Origin: Roseiarcus sp963813555 | Lineage (GTDB): Bacteria; Pseudomonadota; Alphaproteobacteria; Rhizobiales; Beijerinckiaceae | Assembly (NCBI GenBank): GCA_963813555.1 | Contig: CAWEZX010000002.1 | Span: 186,001-250,000, forward strand | Length of the DNA: 64,000 nucleotides | Reading direction: 5' to 3' | Made by a program: the position numbers and the translations under genes | Shown: piece by piece, positions 8,556-16,278 of the stretch | How positions within the stretch are numbered: position 1 is the stretch's first letter | How the letters are laid out: each line of letters begins with the position of its first letter | Notes under the pieces: generated by a model | The model's input: the letters and a program-made list of their open reading frames with translations, nothing else | The model's database searches: none | What the model was told of the DNA's origin: nothing

Positions 8556-9377
8556 TCAGTTCCGCCACTCGAACCGGAACACCTGAGCCTTGTCGGCGAA
8601 GCCCTTAAATCGCCGCTCGCCCAGCGCCACGAACCGCGCTCCATCTTCGTCGTGGCTGAGCGCGCGGACGAATTCGGAAACGATGATTCCGTTGGCCTCG
8701 GCTTCGCCGCACAACCGCGACGCAAGTTGCACCGTTGAGCCGAACAGGTCGTTACGGTCCTCGACCGGCTCGCCCGCGTCGATGCCGATCCGAACACTCA
8801 AGGTCTCGGACGTGTCGGCATTGTAGGCGGCAAATCGCCGCTGGATATCGGCGGCGGCGCGCACCGAGTTCGCCACCTTGTCGAACGAGGCCATGATGCC
8901 GTCGCCGGTATGCTTGATCTCGCGCCCTCCATAGGCCTCGAGCCCGCGCCGGACCAGCGCGTCATGCGCCCGCACGAGTTCGAGCGCCGCGCTGTCGCCG
9001 AGGCGGGCGGTCATCTCGGTCGAACCGACGATGTCGGTGAACATGACCGCCCGCAACCCGGAATCGACCGGCGGCGCGGCTGCGCCCGGCGCCGCGAGCG
9101 GATCGCCGATGCGGCCGAGGAACGCCTCGACCGCGGCAAGATCGACCGGAATGATGATATTGGCAATCTGCCCATGCGCCTCGCGATGGACGCGTTCGGC
9201 GGCCTCGAGGTCGGGGGCATGGACGAGGCAGAAGCCGGCGCCCTGGTCCTCGTCGAACCAATAGGCCATGTATTTGACCCCGTACCGATCCTGAACTTCG
9301 AGGTCTCTGCGGTGCATGTCGGCGACATCCTCCGCTTTCGCGCCGCGGACGTCATGGCGGTCCATATAGATCGGCAT
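8556..9377 (-). CDS. DUF4242 (nickel-binding-like) domain fused to class III adenylate/guanylate cyclase
   Basis: Residues 1-85 form a DUF4242/SCO4226-type ferredoxin-like domain (MPIYMDRHDV, then CLVHAPDLEAAERVHREAHG). A class III nucleotidyl cyclase catalytic domain follows from about residue 105: the metal Asp is in MFTDIVGSTEMTARLGD, the second metal Asp is in IKHTGDGIMASF, and LFGSTVQLASRLC carries the substrate region. It would make cAMP or cGMP in the cytoplasm, with the N-terminal domain a plausible metal or ligand sensor (inference). I start at the ATG at 9377, where DUF4242 homology begins, rather than four codons upstream at 9389. Confidence 0.85.
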   Translation of the reverse strand: MPIYMDRHDVRGAKAEDVADMHRRDLEVQDRYGVKYMAYWFDEDQGAGFCLVHAPDLEAAERVHREAHGQIANIIIPVDLAAVEAFLGRIGDPLAAPGAAAPPVDSGLRAVMFTDIVGSTEMTARLGDSAALELVRAHDALVRRGLEAYGGREIKHTGDGIMASFDKVANSVRAAADIQRRFAAYNADTSETLSVRIGIDAGEPVEDRNDLFGSTVQLASRLCGEAEANGIIVSEFVRALSHDEDGARFVALGERRFKGFADKAQVFRFEWRN

Positions 9378-9509
9378 TACGATTCCCAACCTTTGGCGCC
9401 ATTATCACTGCGCCGCTGCCCGATGTGAAGCTCGCCCCGCCGACGGCGCCGCGGCCTTCCTGCCGTCCAGTTCCCATTGTAGCATGCGGAGAAAGAAGGA
9501 CTTTCGGCC

Positions 9510-11195
9510 ATGAGCGCCCTTGCCGACCGACAAGACAATTTCCGCACGCCCCTCGATCCTTATGGCGCCGTCACTCACGAGGTGTTCAACCAGCCAGTCG
9601 AACTGGCCGGCTATAACCTGTTCAGCTCTGATGCGGCGCTGAAGGAGGCGGTGAAGCGCGAGGGCGCCGCATGGGCGACGAGCGGGCTCGAAGTGTTCGG
9701 AGCGCGCGCCGGCTCGGCCGAATTTTTGGAGCTTGGGACGCTGGCGAACAAGAACCCGCCCGAACTCGACACCCACGACCGATATGGGAGGCGCGTCGAT
9801 CTTATCCGCTTCCATCCGTCCTATCACGCGTTGATGAAAGCCTCGATCGAGGACGGCCTGCATTCGTCGCCCTGGACCGATCCGGGCGAGGGCGCGCATG
9901 TGGCGCGTGCTGCGCGCTACTATGTCCAGAACCAGGTCGAGGCCGGTCACTGTTGTCCGATCACCATGACCTTCGCCGCCACGCCCTGTCTCAAATTGCA
10001 GCCCGATCTCGCCAGGCAATGGCTGCCGAAGATCCAGGCGCGCGTTTACGACCCGCGTAACGTTCCCGCCGATGAGAAGCAGGGCGTGACGATCGGCATG
10101 GCGATGACCGAGAAGCAGGGCGGCTCGGACGTGCGCGCCAATACCACGCGGGCGATTCCTGTTGGGGCCGAGGGAGGGGGTCAAGCTTACGAACTCGTCG
10201 GCCACAAGTTCTTCGTCTCGGCGCCAATGTGCGACGCGTTTCTCGTGCTCGCGCAAGCGCCAGGCGGCCTCTCGTGTTTTCTCGTTCCGCGCTGGCGCCC
10301 GGATGGAAGCAAGAACCCGCTGCAGATCATCCGGCTCAAGCGCAAGATGGGCAATGTCTCCAACGCGTCGAGCGAGACGGAGCTGCGCGGCGCGCTCGGC
10401 TGGATGGTCGGCTCCGAGGGCAGGGGGGTGGCGACGATCATCGAAATGGTCGCCATGACGCGCTTCGATTGCATGATCGGTTCGTCCGCCGGCATGCGCA
10501 TGGCTGTCTCGCAGGCGATCGACCATTGCCGTCAGCGCAAGGCGTTCGGCGTGTTCCTGATCGACCAGCCGATCATGACGGCCGTGCTCGCGGATCTCGC
10601 GATCGAGGCCGAGGCGGCGCTGACGCTCACCGTGCGGGTCGCCCGGGCGCTCGATCATCGTCCCGACCCGCACGAGGACGCGCTGGTGCGCATCGGCTCC
10701 GCGATCGGCAAATACTGGATCTGCAAACGAACGCCCGGCCACGCCTATGAAGCGCTGGAATGTCTCGGAGGCTCGGGGGTGATGGAGGATAGCCCAATGC
10801 CGCGCCTCTATCGTGAGGCGCCGGTCAACGCCATTTGGGAGGGGAGCGGCAATGTGCAGTGCCTCGACATCGCGCGCGCGATGCAGCGTTCGCCGGAGAC
10901 GCTGGAGGCCTATTTCGCCGAAGTCTCCGCGGTGAAAGGCGAAAACGCAACGCTCGACGCGCATGTCGTCGCGCTCAAGCAGGATCTTCGCGATCTATCC
11001 GGTTTCGAACTGCGCGCCCGCGATCGCTGCGACCGGCTGGCGCTTGGCTTGCAGGCGGCGGCGCTGTTCCGCGCCGCCTCACCCGTTGCCGAGGCTTTCT
11101 GCCGCTCGCGCCTGGAGACGAGGGGCGCACATAATTACGGCGCGCTAACCGGGATCGACGCGAAAGCGATCGTGAAGAGGGCAGCCCCGCGGTAG
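9510..11195 (+). CDS. aidB: AidB-like acyl-CoA dehydrogenase family flavoprotein
   Basis: The 561-aa protein matches AidB in length and in markers. These are the N-terminal FNQP motif, GMAMTEKQGGSDVR in the FAD-contacting strand, FFVSAPMCDAFLVLAQ, SSAGMRMAVSQAIDHCRQRKAFG at the start of the C-terminal helical bundle, and ECLGGSGVMEDSPMPRLYREAPVNAIWEGSG near the FAD site. In Escherichia coli AidB is part of the adaptive response to alkylating agents, but its catalytic role is unresolved. It is monocistronic, facing away from the cyclase. A GGAG-containing stretch precedes the ATG. The C-terminus is followed by palindromic repeats. Confidence 0.9.
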   Translation: MSALADRQDNFRTPLDPYGAVTHEVFNQPVELAGYNLFSSDAALKEAVKREGAAWATSGLEVFGARAGSAEFLELGTLANKNPPELDTHDRYGRRVDLIRFHPSYHALMKASIEDGLHSSPWTDPGEGAHVARAARYYVQNQVEAGHCCPITMTFAATPCLKLQPDLARQWLPKIQARVYDPRNVPADEKQGVTIGMAMTEKQGGSDVRANTTRAIPVGAEGGGQAYELVGHKFFVSAPMCDAFLVLAQAPGGLSCFLVPRWRPDGSKNPLQIIRLKRKMGNVSNASSETELRGALGWMVGSEGRGVATIIEMVAMTRFDCMIGSSAGMRMAVSQAIDHCRQRKAFGVFLIDQPIMTAVLADLAIEAEAALTLTVRVARALDHRPDPHEDALVRIGSAIGKYWICKRTPGHAYEALECLGGSGVMEDSPMPRLYREAPVNAIWEGSGNVQCLDIARAMQRSPETLEAYFAEVSAVKGENATLDAHVVALKQDLRDLSGFELRARDRCDRLALGLQAAALFRAASPVAEAFCRSRLETRGAHNYGALTGIDAKAIVKRAAPR

Positions 11196-11269
11196 CTCCC
11201 TCTCCCCATAGCCCGTCAAGAGACGGACGTCCTTCCGGACGCCCTTTCGGGAGAGGGGTTGGACGGGCG

Positions 11270-11316
11270 GCCCTCATCCGGCCCTGTCGGGCCACCTTCT
11301 CCCTGAGGGAGAAGGG
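11270..11316. repeat. Intergenic palindromic repeat, copy 1
   Basis: The segment contains two nested perfect hairpins: GGCCC-TGTC-GGGCC followed by CTTCTCCC-TGA-GGGAGAAG. The same unit with few changes occurs at 15309-15353 and inverted at 15362-15413. It sits just after aidB and could also act as a transcription terminator. The preceding 11207-11260 also holds short GC-rich inverted repeats. Confidence 0.75.
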
Positions 11317-11332
11317 ACGCTAGCGCTCTGAA

Positions 11333-11875
11333 TTAGCGAGTCCGAAATCGAGCCTTTTCAATGACTTGCGGTGCGATTAGCGAGTCGCTCCGGCTGGGCC
11401 CTTCGAGCGCGCGCGGACGCTCGACAGGCGGCGGGAGCCGGTGCGCCTCCGTTTCCTCGCGCGACCGCAGGACAGCAGCGAACCCGTGATAGCGGTCGAG
11501 CTCGCGGACGATTTTGACGACACGATCGACGGCATCGAAGTTCGTACCCTCTGCGGCGGTGTGCATCGCGCTGAACGACACGAGCAACGCTTCGTTGAGA
11601 CGGCTGACCTGAAGGGCGAGGAATTCGGCTGGGGGCTGCGGCATTCGCTCAGAGAGGATGTCGTGAACGACATTGCGCATCCGCTTGAGCGTAAGGCCTT
11701 CGCTCGCCGCGATCTCCGGCACCGAAGCGCCGCGATTGAGGAGACCCACGATCCGTTCTTCACGCTGGACCTTTTCGCGCCGCGTGGCTCTTCGTATCCC
11801 CGACGACCCGCCCCGGCGAGCGGGGGCGGTAGACGAAGCTTCGGGATTGGACTTCGGGTTTTCGCTCATCGTCAT
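11333..11875 (-). CDS. Hypothetical HTH protein
   Basis: The 180-aa protein starts at the MTMSENPKSNP methionine (11875). The longer ORF upstream to 12037 has no homology-like composition. Residues about 20-70 form a basic region and a putative helix-turn-helix (EERIVGLLNRGASVPEIAASEGLT then LKRMRNVVHDIL). This resembles Hin/terminase small subunit-type HTH domains. A helical part with RVVKIVRELDRYHGF follows and is shared by short rhizobial hypothetical proteins. It is probably DNA binding (inference). No phage or IS genes are adjacent. Confidence 0.6.
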   Translation of the reverse strand: MTMSENPKSNPEASSTAPARRGGSSGIRRATRREKVQREERIVGLLNRGASVPEIAASEGLTLKRMRNVVHDILSERMPQPPAEFLALQVSRLNEALLVSFSAMHTAAEGTNFDAVDRVVKIVRELDRYHGFAAVLRSREETEAHRLPPPVERPRALEGPSRSDSLIAPQVIEKARFRTR

Positions 11876-12035
11876 GAGAACAAATATAGAACATTTTCCG
11901 CTACCTGGCAAGAAAATGTCGTTTCCAGAATCAGACCGAGCCGCTCGTAGCCTAGTCGGAAGCGCAGCTGACCAGGCTGGCTTCGCGCTAAAAAGCAACG
12001 CGCTTTCAAATGCAATCGTAGCCGACCATGTTGTC

Positions 12036-12105
12036 ATTCCCGCGCAGGCGGGAATTTAGAGCTTGGTGAAGGCCTTGTTGAATGCCTGCTTTCGCGGGCA
12101 TGACA
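12036..12105. repeat. REP-like interspersed palindromic repeat
   Basis: A GTCATTCCCGCGCAGGCGGG motif is followed about 30 bases later by a related inverted half (TGCCTGCTTTCGCGGGCATG), giving a stem-loop of the type scattered through proteobacterial genomes. It lies in the 274-bp gap between the HTH gene and a small hypothetical gene. I saw no second copy of this type in the window. Confidence 0.55.
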
Positions 12106-12149
12106 GGGGCGAGGGTTCGCTTCAACAAGCGCCACGCCCGGCGCGCATT

Positions 12150-12389
12150 TCACGCCAAATTGCCCTCGCTGCCGGGCTCTTCCACCAGCTCCTCTAATTC
12201 CGCCATGGTCTGTTCGACAGTCCGATGATGCGGCTCTTCGTACCAGACGGAAGCGACCCTCTCGATGTCGCTCGAGCTTACGCTAACATGAGTCACATGC
12301 GGCCGCTCCGATTCCAGGAACTCATTGATGTCGTTCTCCAGCGACTGGATTGGCGTGGTCACGGCCATGGAAAACAGCTTCACCCGCAT
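12150..12389 (-). CDS. Small conserved hypothetical protein
   Basis: This is a 79-aa acidic, soluble protein starting MRVKLFSMAVTTPIQSLEN and ending EEPGSEGNLA. The ATG at 12389 is preferred to the ORF start at 12455 because GGAG lies just upstream and the sequence becomes well structured there. The pattern VTTPIQSLENDINEFLES followed by a beta strand (VTHVSVSSS) suggests a compact alpha/beta fold similar to short sporulation- or cyclase-associated hypotheticals. I cannot name a function. Confidence 0.5.
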   Translation of the reverse strand: MRVKLFSMAVTTPIQSLENDINEFLESERPHVTHVSVSSSDIERVASVWYEEPHHRTVEQTMAELEELVEEPGSEGNLA

Positions 12390-12533
12390 CGCTCGACTCC
12401 GGCTGCCGTCTTGATGAAAGGGTCTCCTTTTCGCAGCAGAAGACGCGGCCTCCAAGCCTGATCTTAATCACCCGGCGTCAAAGGAAGGCGGAGCCGCTGG
12501 AGAACGCCGTTCTGCAATAAAGAAGCGCTTGGA

Positions 12534-12560
12534 CCGCCCTCCACATGTCGCGGAGGGCGG
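12534..12560 (-). terminator. Hairpin terminator of the pyrimidine operon
   Basis: There is a perfect 9-bp inverted repeat, CCGCCCTCC and GGAGGGCGG, with a 9-nt loop. It starts 35 bp beyond the stop of the binding-protein gene on the minus strand. The downstream sequence is moderately T-rich, so it is either a weak intrinsic terminator or a 3' stabilising hairpin. Confidence 0.5.
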
Positions 12561-12594
12561 CAATCGGCGAGCGCGAGCGCCGTAACTCGCGCCT

Positions 12595-13587
12595 TTACTT
12601 CCCCAGCGCCTTGTCAGTGACCGCGGTCGTATAGGCGCCGGTCGGCTCTTTCGAGATGACCGGGTCGGAGCCGCCGGTCAAAAGCGTTTTCACCGTGCGC
12701 TGGTAGTCGGCTTTGTCGAGCCGGCCGTCTGACCCTTCCGTCAGCTTGTTGATCTCGCTCATCATCTGCGTCTGATGATGTTCGGTCTGGGCGCCGGTCG
12801 AATCGTTGTCGAGCACGATCTGGACCGCTTCTGCGGGATGGGCGCGGGCGTAATCCCAGCCCTTCATCGACGCCTTGACGAAGCGGGCCATCTTGTCGAC
12901 GAAGGCCGGGTCTTTGAGCTTGTCCTGCAGCACATAGAGGCCGTCCTCAAGGGTCGCGACGCCCTCGTCCTCGTACTTGAAGACGACGAGTTGCGAGGGT
13001 TTGTAACCGGCGTCGATCACCTGCCAATATTCGTTGTAGGTCATGGTCGAGATGCAGTCGGCCTGCTTCTGGATGAGCGGGTCGACGTTGAAGTTCTGCT
13101 TGAGCACTTTGACGCCGCCCGGCGAGCCGTCGGTCTTCAGGCCGAGCTTGCTCATCCAGTTGAGGAACGGATATTCGTTGCCGGAGAACCAGACGCCGAG
13201 CGTGTGGCCTTTGAGGTCCTGGGGCGTCTTGATGCCGGTGTCAGCTCGACAAGTCAATTCAAGCCCCGAATGCTTGAACGGCTGGGCGATGTTGACCATC
13301 TCTACGCCCTTTTCGCGCGCCGCAAGCGCCCCCGGCATCCAGTCGACAACGACGTCGGCGCCCCCGCCCGCCAGCACCTGCTCGGGCGCGATGTCGGGGC
13401 CGCCCGGCTTGATCGTCACGTCGAGGCCTTCCTCCTTGTAGAAGCCCTTGTCCTTGGCGACGTAATAGCCGGCGAATTGCGCGTCCGTCACCCATTTGAG
13501 TTGCAGCGTGACCTTATCGGCAGCCTGCGCCGCGCCCGCGGCCAGTATTGCCGCGACACCGGCGAACACGAGCAAACTTTTCTTCAT
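12595..13587 (-). CDS. NMT1/THI5-type ABC transporter substrate-binding protein (putative pyrimidine importer)
   Basis: The 330-aa periplasmic binding protein has a signal peptide ending at AAQAADK. The NMT1/THI5 fold markers are VTLQLKWVTDAQFAGYYVAKDKGFY and GLDVTIKPGGPDIAPEQVLAGGGADV. Relatives bind hydroxymethylpyrimidine (ThiY), taurine or riboflavin. As the last gene of an operon with dihydropyrimidinase and a carbamoyl amidohydrolase, it probably delivers a pyrimidine base or a dihydro or ureido derivative. That is inference from context. It lies 69 bp after the second permease gene. Confidence 0.85.
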   Translation of the reverse strand: MKKSLLVFAGVAAILAAGAAQAADKVTLQLKWVTDAQFAGYYVAKDKGFYKEEGLDVTIKPGGPDIAPEQVLAGGGADVVVDWMPGALAAREKGVEMVNIAQPFKHSGLELTCRADTGIKTPQDLKGHTLGVWFSGNEYPFLNWMSKLGLKTDGSPGGVKVLKQNFNVDPLIQKQADCISTMTYNEYWQVIDAGYKPSQLVVFKYEDEGVATLEDGLYVLQDKLKDPAFVDKMARFVKASMKGWDYARAHPAEAVQIVLDNDSTGAQTEHHQTQMMSEINKLTEGSDGRLDKADYQRTVKTLLTGGSDPVISKEPTGAYTTAVTDKALGK

Positions 13588-13656
13588 TTTACGACCCTCC
13601 AGGTGAACCGCGGCCTCCCATGCCGCTTGAGTAAAAACACGCGATGCGCGTATAAA

Positions 13657-14433
13657 TCAAGTCTCCTTCGCCCGATAGGAGGCGTGCCAGAATGTCACGC
13701 GGCGCTCGACGCCGGCGACCAGCGCATAGAATAGCGACCCCGTGAGCGCGGCGACGACGATCGTCGCCCACACCATGTCGATCTGCAGCCGGCCGACATC
13801 TGTCGAAATGCGGAAGCCCATGCCCACGACTGGCGTGCCGAAGAACTCGGCGACAATAGCGCCAATCATGGCCAGCGTCGTATTGATCTTGAGCGCGTTG
13901 AAGATGAAGGGCATCGCGGCGGGCAGGCGTAGCGCAATGAGCGTCTGCCAATAATCGGCGGCGTAGGTTTTCATGAGGTCGCGCTCCATCGCGCTCGCGC
14001 TCTTAAGTCCCGCGACAGTATTCACCAGCATCGGAAAGAAGGTCATCACGACGACCACCGCCGCCTTCGATGGCCAGTCGAAGCCGAACCACATCACCAT
14101 GATCGGGGCGATGCCGACGATCGGCAGCGCCGACACCAGATTGCCGATCGGCATCAGGCCGCGTTGCAAAAACTGCGAGCGATCGATCAGAATCGCGACC
14201 GCAAACCCCACGAGCGAGCCGATGACGTAGCCAGCCAGCACGCCTTGAATCGTTTGCCGGAAATCGGCGGCGAGGGTGGGGATGGAATTGGCGAGACGCA
14301 CCGCGATCGCGGAGGGTGGAGGCAGGATGATCGCCGGCACATGAAACAGTCGGACCCCCGCTTCCCAGATTGCAAGCACGGCGAGGCCGAAAACGAGGGG
14401 CGGCAAGAGTTCACTGAGGCGCCGGGGCGTCAT
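13657..14433 (-). CDS. ABC transporter permease (SsuC/ThiX type)
   Basis: A 258-aa inner-membrane permease of the BPD_transp_1 family with about six hydrophobic helices. The EAA-type loop for ATPase contact is around KTYAADYWQTLIALRLPAAMPFIF. I start at the ATG at 14433, which overlaps the previous permease's stop in an ATGA arrangement. The longer 14922 start is an out-of-frame read-through into that gene. It probably forms the translocation channel with the preceding permease. Confidence 0.85.
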   Translation of the reverse strand: MTPRRLSELLPPLVFGLAVLAIWEAGVRLFHVPAIILPPPSAIAVRLANSIPTLAADFRQTIQGVLAGYVIGSLVGFAVAILIDRSQFLQRGLMPIGNLVSALPIVGIAPIMVMWFGFDWPSKAAVVVVMTFFPMLVNTVAGLKSASAMERDLMKTYAADYWQTLIALRLPAAMPFIFNALKINTTLAMIGAIVAEFFGTPVVGMGFRISTDVGRLQIDMVWATIVVAALTGSLFYALVAGVERRVTFWHASYRAKET

Positions 14434-15296
14434 GAGGTGAACGCCATGCGGCGCTGGGCGATGCGCTCGGCGGCGCCAATGGCCCCGACAAGGGCTGCTG
14501 ACAGCGCGGCGGCGGCGAACAAAGCCGCCCAGATCTGCACCGTCTGCCCATAATAGGAACCCGCGAGCAGACGCGCGCCTAATCCGCCATCCTCGCTCTT
14601 GGTGACTTCGGCGACCACCGCGCCGACCAGCGCGGCGGCGGCGCCGATCTTCATGCTGGCGAAGAAGAACGGCGCGCTGGCCGGCGCCCTGAGTTTCAGG
14701 AAGGTCTGCGCACGCGTCGCGGAATAGGTGCACATGAGGTCGAGCTGCAACGGGTCGGGCGAGCGGAAGCCTTTGACCATGCCGACGGTCACCGGAAAGA
14801 AACAAAGATAGGCCGCGATCGCCGCTTTCGGCGCGACGCCGGTGACGTTGAACTGATTGAGGATCACGACGATCATGGGCGCGAGCGCAATGATCGGCAC
14901 GGTCTGCGACGCCACGATCCATGGCATCATCGAGCGCTCGAGCCAGCGCATGGAGACGATGAGCACGGCGAGGCCAACCCCGAGCGCCGAGCCGATGGCG
15001 AAGCCGATCAACGTCTCCTCGAGCGTAATCGCCCCATGATAAACTAGGCTGCGCTTCGACGTCGGAGGAGTGTCGAGGACCAGCTTATAGAGCTCGGCGG
15101 CAACTTGATGCGGCGCCGGCAGCTTCGGCCGCTCCATGTTGAGCGACGCGCCGACAAGATCCTGGGTGGAATAATCCGTTCGGCCCCCGTTGGCGAACAG
15201 ATCGCGCTGGAGCTGCGCGTTCATCAGCGCGGCGGCGAGATACCAGACGGCGATCAGGGCGAGGACGACTGTGGTGATGGGAAGGACGGATTTCAT
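14430..15296 (-). CDS. ABC transporter permease (SsuC/ThiX type)
   Basis: A 288-aa inner-membrane protein with an N-terminal helix (residues 5-28), a long periplasmic segment to about residue 85, then the BPD_transp_1 core with the coupling loop TYSATRAQTFLKLRAPASAPFFF. Its stop overlaps the start of the next permease by four bases (ATGA), implying translational coupling and a heterodimeric channel. It is separated from the ATPase gene by 130 bp filled with a head-to-head palindromic repeat pair, unusual inside an otherwise tight operon. Confidence 0.85.
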   Translation of the reverse strand: MKSVLPITTVVLALIAVWYLAAALMNAQLQRDLFANGGRTDYSTQDLVGASLNMERPKLPAPHQVAAELYKLVLDTPPTSKRSLVYHGAITLEETLIGFAIGSALGVGLAVLIVSMRWLERSMMPWIVASQTVPIIALAPMIVVILNQFNVTGVAPKAAIAAYLCFFPVTVGMVKGFRSPDPLQLDLMCTYSATRAQTFLKLRAPASAPFFFASMKIGAAAALVGAVVAEVTKSEDGGLGARLLAGSYYGQTVQIWAALFAAAALSAALVGAIGAAERIAQRRMAFTS

Positions 15297-15308
15297 CGGC
15301 GTCCCCGA

Positions 15309-15413
15309 CCCTCATCCGGCCCTTCGGGCCACCTTCTCCCAGAGGGAGAAGGGAAGACGCACCCCTTCTCCCTCTGGGAGAAGGTGGACGCGCGCAGCGC
15401 GGCCGGTTGAGGG
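15309..15413. repeat. Head-to-head pair of palindromic repeats inside the pyrimidine operon
   Basis: Copy 15309-15353 matches the unit at 11270-11316 (CTCATCCGGCCC, GGGCCACCTTCTCCC, GGGAGAAGG). Copy 15362-15413 is the same unit inverted, ending GGTTGAGGG. Together they can form one long stem of about 45 bp or several short ones. They fill the gap between the ATPase stop and the permease start, where they could attenuate transcription or protect upstream mRNA. Confidence 0.8.
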
Positions 15414-15426
15414 CATGCGGCGCGCG

Positions 15427-16263
15427 CTACCCCTCATACGAGTGTCCTTCGCGCAAGCCCTGCCTGACCCGGTTGGCGACGCCCATGAATTCAGGCGTCT
15501 CGCGGATGTCCAGCGAGCGGTTGCGGGGAAAATTGCATTCGATCACGTCGCAGATGCGGCCCGGACGGGGCGACATGACGACGATATGCGTCGACAGGAA
15601 CACCGCTTCCGGAATCGAGTGCGTGACGAACAGCACCGTCTTGCCCGTCACGTCCCATAGGCGCAGCAATTGCTGGTTCAGCATGTCGCGCACGATTTCG
15701 TCGAGCGCGCCGAACGGCTCGTCCATGAGCAGAAGATCGGGGTCGAACGACAGCGCCCGGGCGATCGAGGCGCGCTGCTGCATGCCGCCCGACAATTGCC
15801 ACGGATATTTGGCGCCGAAGCCTGAAAGATTGACGAGTTCGAGCCCCTTGGCGACGCGCGCTTCGCGTTCCGCTTTGCTGAAGCCCATGATTTCGAGCGG
15901 CAGCCCGATATTGCGCGAAACGCTCCGCCACGGATAGAGCGCCGGCGCCTGGAACACGTAGCCATAGGCCCGCCTGGCGCGCGCTTCCTGCGGACTCATG
16001 CCGTTGACGCGGATTGAGCCGCTGGTCGGGGCTTCAAGATCGGCGACCGCCCGCAGGAGCGTCGTCTTGCCACATCCCGACGGTCCGATGAAGGAGACGA
16101 ACTCGCCGCGCGCGACCCTCATGCTGACGTCGCTGAGCGCCTGCACCGGCCCATCGGCGGTGTCGAAGCGCAACGAAAGCCCGTCGATCTCAATCGTCGC
16201 GTCCACAGTCGGCGCCCTGCCGCCGTCGTCCGGCTTGAGCTTGGGAGCGGCCGCTACGTCCAT
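15427..16263 (-). CDS. ABC transporter ATP-binding protein (SsuB/TauB/ThiZ type)
   Basis: A 278-aa cytoplasmic ATPase with all nucleotide-binding motifs: Walker A GPSGCGKTT, Q-loop YVFQAPALYPW, signature LSGGMQQR, Walker B LLLMDEPFGALDE and the H-loop FVTHSIPEAV. Length and the ALYPWRSV segment match the ATPases of nitrate/sulfonate/taurine-type importers. It follows the dihydropyrimidinase gene with 15 bp spacing. It energises the two permeases downstream. Confidence 0.9.
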   Translation of the reverse strand: MDVAAAPKLKPDDGGRAPTVDATIEIDGLSLRFDTADGPVQALSDVSMRVARGEFVSFIGPSGCGKTTLLRAVADLEAPTSGSIRVNGMSPQEARARRAYGYVFQAPALYPWRSVSRNIGLPLEIMGFSKAEREARVAKGLELVNLSGFGAKYPWQLSGGMQQRASIARALSFDPDLLLMDEPFGALDEIVRDMLNQQLLRLWDVTGKTVLFVTHSIPEAVFLSTHIVVMSPRPGRICDVIECNFPRNRSLDIRETPEFMGVANRVRQGLREGHSYEG

Positions 16264-16278
16264 CGCTGATAGAGCCTC

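Noticed and set aside
13657..14922. 421-aa version of the second permease
   Set aside because: The first 163 codons are out-of-phase sequence of the upstream permease; the ATGA-coupled start at 14433 gives a normal-length protein.
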